In this document: positions 25,991 to 27,502 of the stretch, one piece after another
How the letters are laid out: every line of letters begins with the position of its first letter
Position numbering within the stretch: the stretch's first letter is position 1
Source of the DNA: Flavobacterium psychrophilum
GTDB lineage: Bacteria > Bacteroidota > Bacteroidia > Flavobacteriales > Flavobacteriaceae
Direction: 5' to 3'
NCBI GenBank assembly: GCA_945869365.1
Contig: CAMBOW010000012.1
Coordinates: forward strand, 1 to 27,502
DNA length: 27,502 nucleotides
Made by a program: the position numbers and the translations under genes
Notes under the pieces: model-generated
Seen by the model: only the letters and a program-made list of their open reading frames with translations
Databases searched by the model: none
Told to the model about the DNA's origin: nothing

Positions 25991-27502
25991 TTATTCGTAG
26001 GGAACTAAGCTGGGTTTTCCGATTTCATAGCTGGGCAAACCAAAATCGGTGCTTTTGAAGGTGTTGGTTTTAAACACCTCATTCGAATCAAATGGCGTGT
26101 CGGGATAATACGAAAACGAAAACTGAAACGAGCCAAAAGACAAATAGTCATTGGTCACAATCAAGCCAATACCAATGTGCGAGTACAATTTATTGTGGAC
26201 AAACCCCTCTTTTTCATTGCCCAATATACCCAGTGTATACCCCAGATAGGGATTCATTCTAAAACCATAGACGTTCCAGGGCGAATACCCTTGGGTTTGC
26301 ATGGCCAATCTAATTTTTTTTGTGCCAATTAAATTGTAGGATTCAAAACCTTGAATGCCATTTTCTCCATTCAAGTTGATTCGGTCATAGGGCGTATTCA
26401 ATCGGTCATTACCTACCACCAGTAGCGGTTTTATAAATTGCCTAAACTTCCATCGGCCATTACCCAGTAAGGGAGTAAAATAGGTTGCACCAAGCTTAAA
26501 AGTTGAGCGTTCCTGCTTGCCTTGATAAAAAAAGGAACCGTATTCCAGGTCGGCACCAAAGTACCCAACGGAATAATACTTTCCGATGGCCAATCGGGTG
26601 CCTAGGTAGTTGTTCCAACGTGCATTTTTTAATTCATAGCCACCCGTAATATTAAAGACAAAGCCCGAAGCCACATCTTCTTGTATATTAAAATTCAATA
26701 CATTAACATCTTCTGTATATTTTCGGGTAGAAATTCCCATACTCAACAAATACATTTTTTGGTCGGAGTAATAATGCACAGGATCAAACTGATTAGGAAG
26801 CAATTTCATATAGCGGCGTTGCATCAGACGTACGCTGCTAATGAAATTGGTGGCCCGCTGATCTTGCTCGTTTCCGTTCATGATTTTGAACGAACGACCC
26901 AACCAAACATCCCGCGTAGAAAAGGTATAAAATTCAAATTCATTTACGGGTAGGGGTTCATAGATGTATTGTTTTTTTAACTCCTGATCTACATAAAATC
27001 CGCCTGCCCATTTGATATAGGGAGAGAAGAATGTGCGTTCTACATTGAGAAATTTTCGGTAACTACCGTCTACATCTAAATCGTAATTGAGTTCGGTTTT
27101 GATGTAGGTATGAAAGAAATTGGGGAAAGTGTAATTGGCACTATAGGCCGTTTTGTTATAAAAAATACTCTTTTTTACGGTGCCTCCCAATTCATGTCCG
27201 GTCCCCATAAAATTGCGTTCGGATAATCGAAAGCGAGACGTGGTGGGCGTGGTCGAAAAATCGGGAACCAAACTCCAGGAATCAAGTACTCTGATATATA
27301 CATCCACCGAATCTGAAGTAGCGCTTACCGGTTTGGGCGTCACCAACACCCTACGAATATAGCGCTGAGCGCGCAGCAAACGTTTGGTTTCGATGAGCAT
27401 CAGCGTGTCCAAGGGTTTGTTTTTTTTGAAGAGCAACAAATTTCGGATGGTGAAATTTTGGGTTTTATTGTGCAAAGCATTTCCCAATTTGTAGCCAAAC
27501 TT
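25991..27502 (-). CDS. Outer-membrane beta-barrel protein, possibly Omp85/BamA-like (cut by right edge)
   Basis: The frame is open to the window edge (504 codons), so the N-terminus and any signal peptide are missing. A TTG at 27487 is not a credible start because the frame continues upstream in the same style. The first 80 residues look like the end of a POTRA-type domain (E-T-K-R-L-L-R-A-Q-R-Y-I-R-R-V, then D-S-V-D-V-Y-I-R-V-L-D-S-W). Then comes S-E-R-N-F-M-G-T-G-H-E-L-G-G, the kind of motif that opens Omp85 barrels (compare BamA F-x-E-x-N-x-x-G-x-G). The rest is strand-rich and ends with F-Q-F-S-F-S-Y-Y-P plus an extension of about 40 residues. The possible role is outer-membrane protein insertion or secretion of an unknown client; homology to Omp85 is not certain. 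Confidence 0.7.
   Translation of the reverse strand, partial: KFGYKLGNALHNKTQNFTIRNLLLFKKNKPLDTLMLIETKRLLRAQRYIRRVLVTPKPVSATSDSVDVYIRVLDSWSLVPDFSTTPTTSRFRLSERNFMGTGHELGGTVKKSIFYNKTAYSANYTFPNFFHTYIKTELNYDLDVDGSYRKFLNVERTFFSPYIKWAGGFYVDQELKKQYIYEPLPVNEFEFYTFSTRDVWLGRSFKIMNGNEQDQRATNFISSVRLMQRRYMKLLPNQFDPVHYYSDQKMYLLSMGISTRKYTEDVNVLNFNIQEDVASGFVFNITGGYELKNARWNNYLGTRLAIGKYYSVGYFGADLEYGSFFYQGKQERSTFKLGATYFTPLLGNGRWKFRQFIKPLLVVGNDRLNTPYDRINLNGENGIQGFESYNLIGTKKIRLAMQTQGYSPWNVYGFRMNPYLGYTLGILGNEKEGFVHNKLYSHIGIGLIVTNDYLSFGSFQFSFSYYPDTPFDSNEVFKTNTFKSTDFGLPSYEIGKPSLVPYE

Noticed and set aside
27485..27487. TTG as start codon of the right-edge outer-membrane gene
   Set aside because: The frame is open through the edge of the window and the protein clearly lacks its N-terminal part; the TTG is an internal leucine codon.

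Overview
The window looks like a chromosomal segment from a Bacteroidota bacterium of the family Flavobacteriaceae, most likely Flavobacterium or a close relative. Four things support this: low-to-moderate GC content (estimated by eye); promoters of the Bacteroidota type (a -7 box TAnnTTTG, sometimes with a TTG about 19-23 bp upstream) with no Shine-Dalgarno sequences; a fused SecDF; and large secreted proteins with Ig-like repeats. No tRNA, rRNA, CRISPR array, insertion sequence or phage gene was seen.

Layout. (1) 1-2825, minus strand: the N-terminal 941 codons of a very large secreted protein with a signal peptide and Ig-like repeats of 90-93 residues; its C-terminus lies outside the window. 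(2) 2977-6389, plus strand: a housekeeping run folE-cysS-yidD-lgt ending in a hairpin terminator. (3) 6670-12786, minus strand: secDF, then gyrB-mdh, each unit with its own terminator or promoter. (4) 13017-18300, minus strand: an apparent operon of a 1005-residue TPR protein, an outer-membrane beta-barrel resembling the C-terminal part of TonB-dependent receptors, and a small Gre-factor-like protein. (5) 18477-19160, plus strand: ftsE without ftsX. (6) 19087-25990: a glycan-assembly island on alternating strands with a GT-C-type membrane glycosyltransferase, two GT2 enzymes, three GT4-like enzymes and an FdtA-type sugar ketoisomerase. (7) 25991-27502, minus strand: an outer-membrane beta-barrel protein, possibly Omp85-like, cut by the right edge.

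The common theme is the cell envelope. YidD and SecDF serve membrane insertion and protein export, Lgt starts lipoprotein maturation, FtsE belongs to the division and cell-wall hydrolase machinery, and the GT/FdtA island probably builds a surface polysaccharide. The TPR/barrel pair, the Omp85-like barrel and the giant repeat protein are outer-membrane or surface components. FolE, CysS, GyrB and Mdh are core metabolism and information genes.

The parts most worth checking are: the TPR/barrel/Gre-like operon; the GT island, whose convergent genes end in directly abutting stop codons (TAATTA) and whose divergent genes share overlapping promoter boxes; and an 8-base homopolymer inside a terminator palindrome that alone decides whether one glycosyltransferase runs 74 bp into ftsE. 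I did not find a clearly new defence or mobile system.
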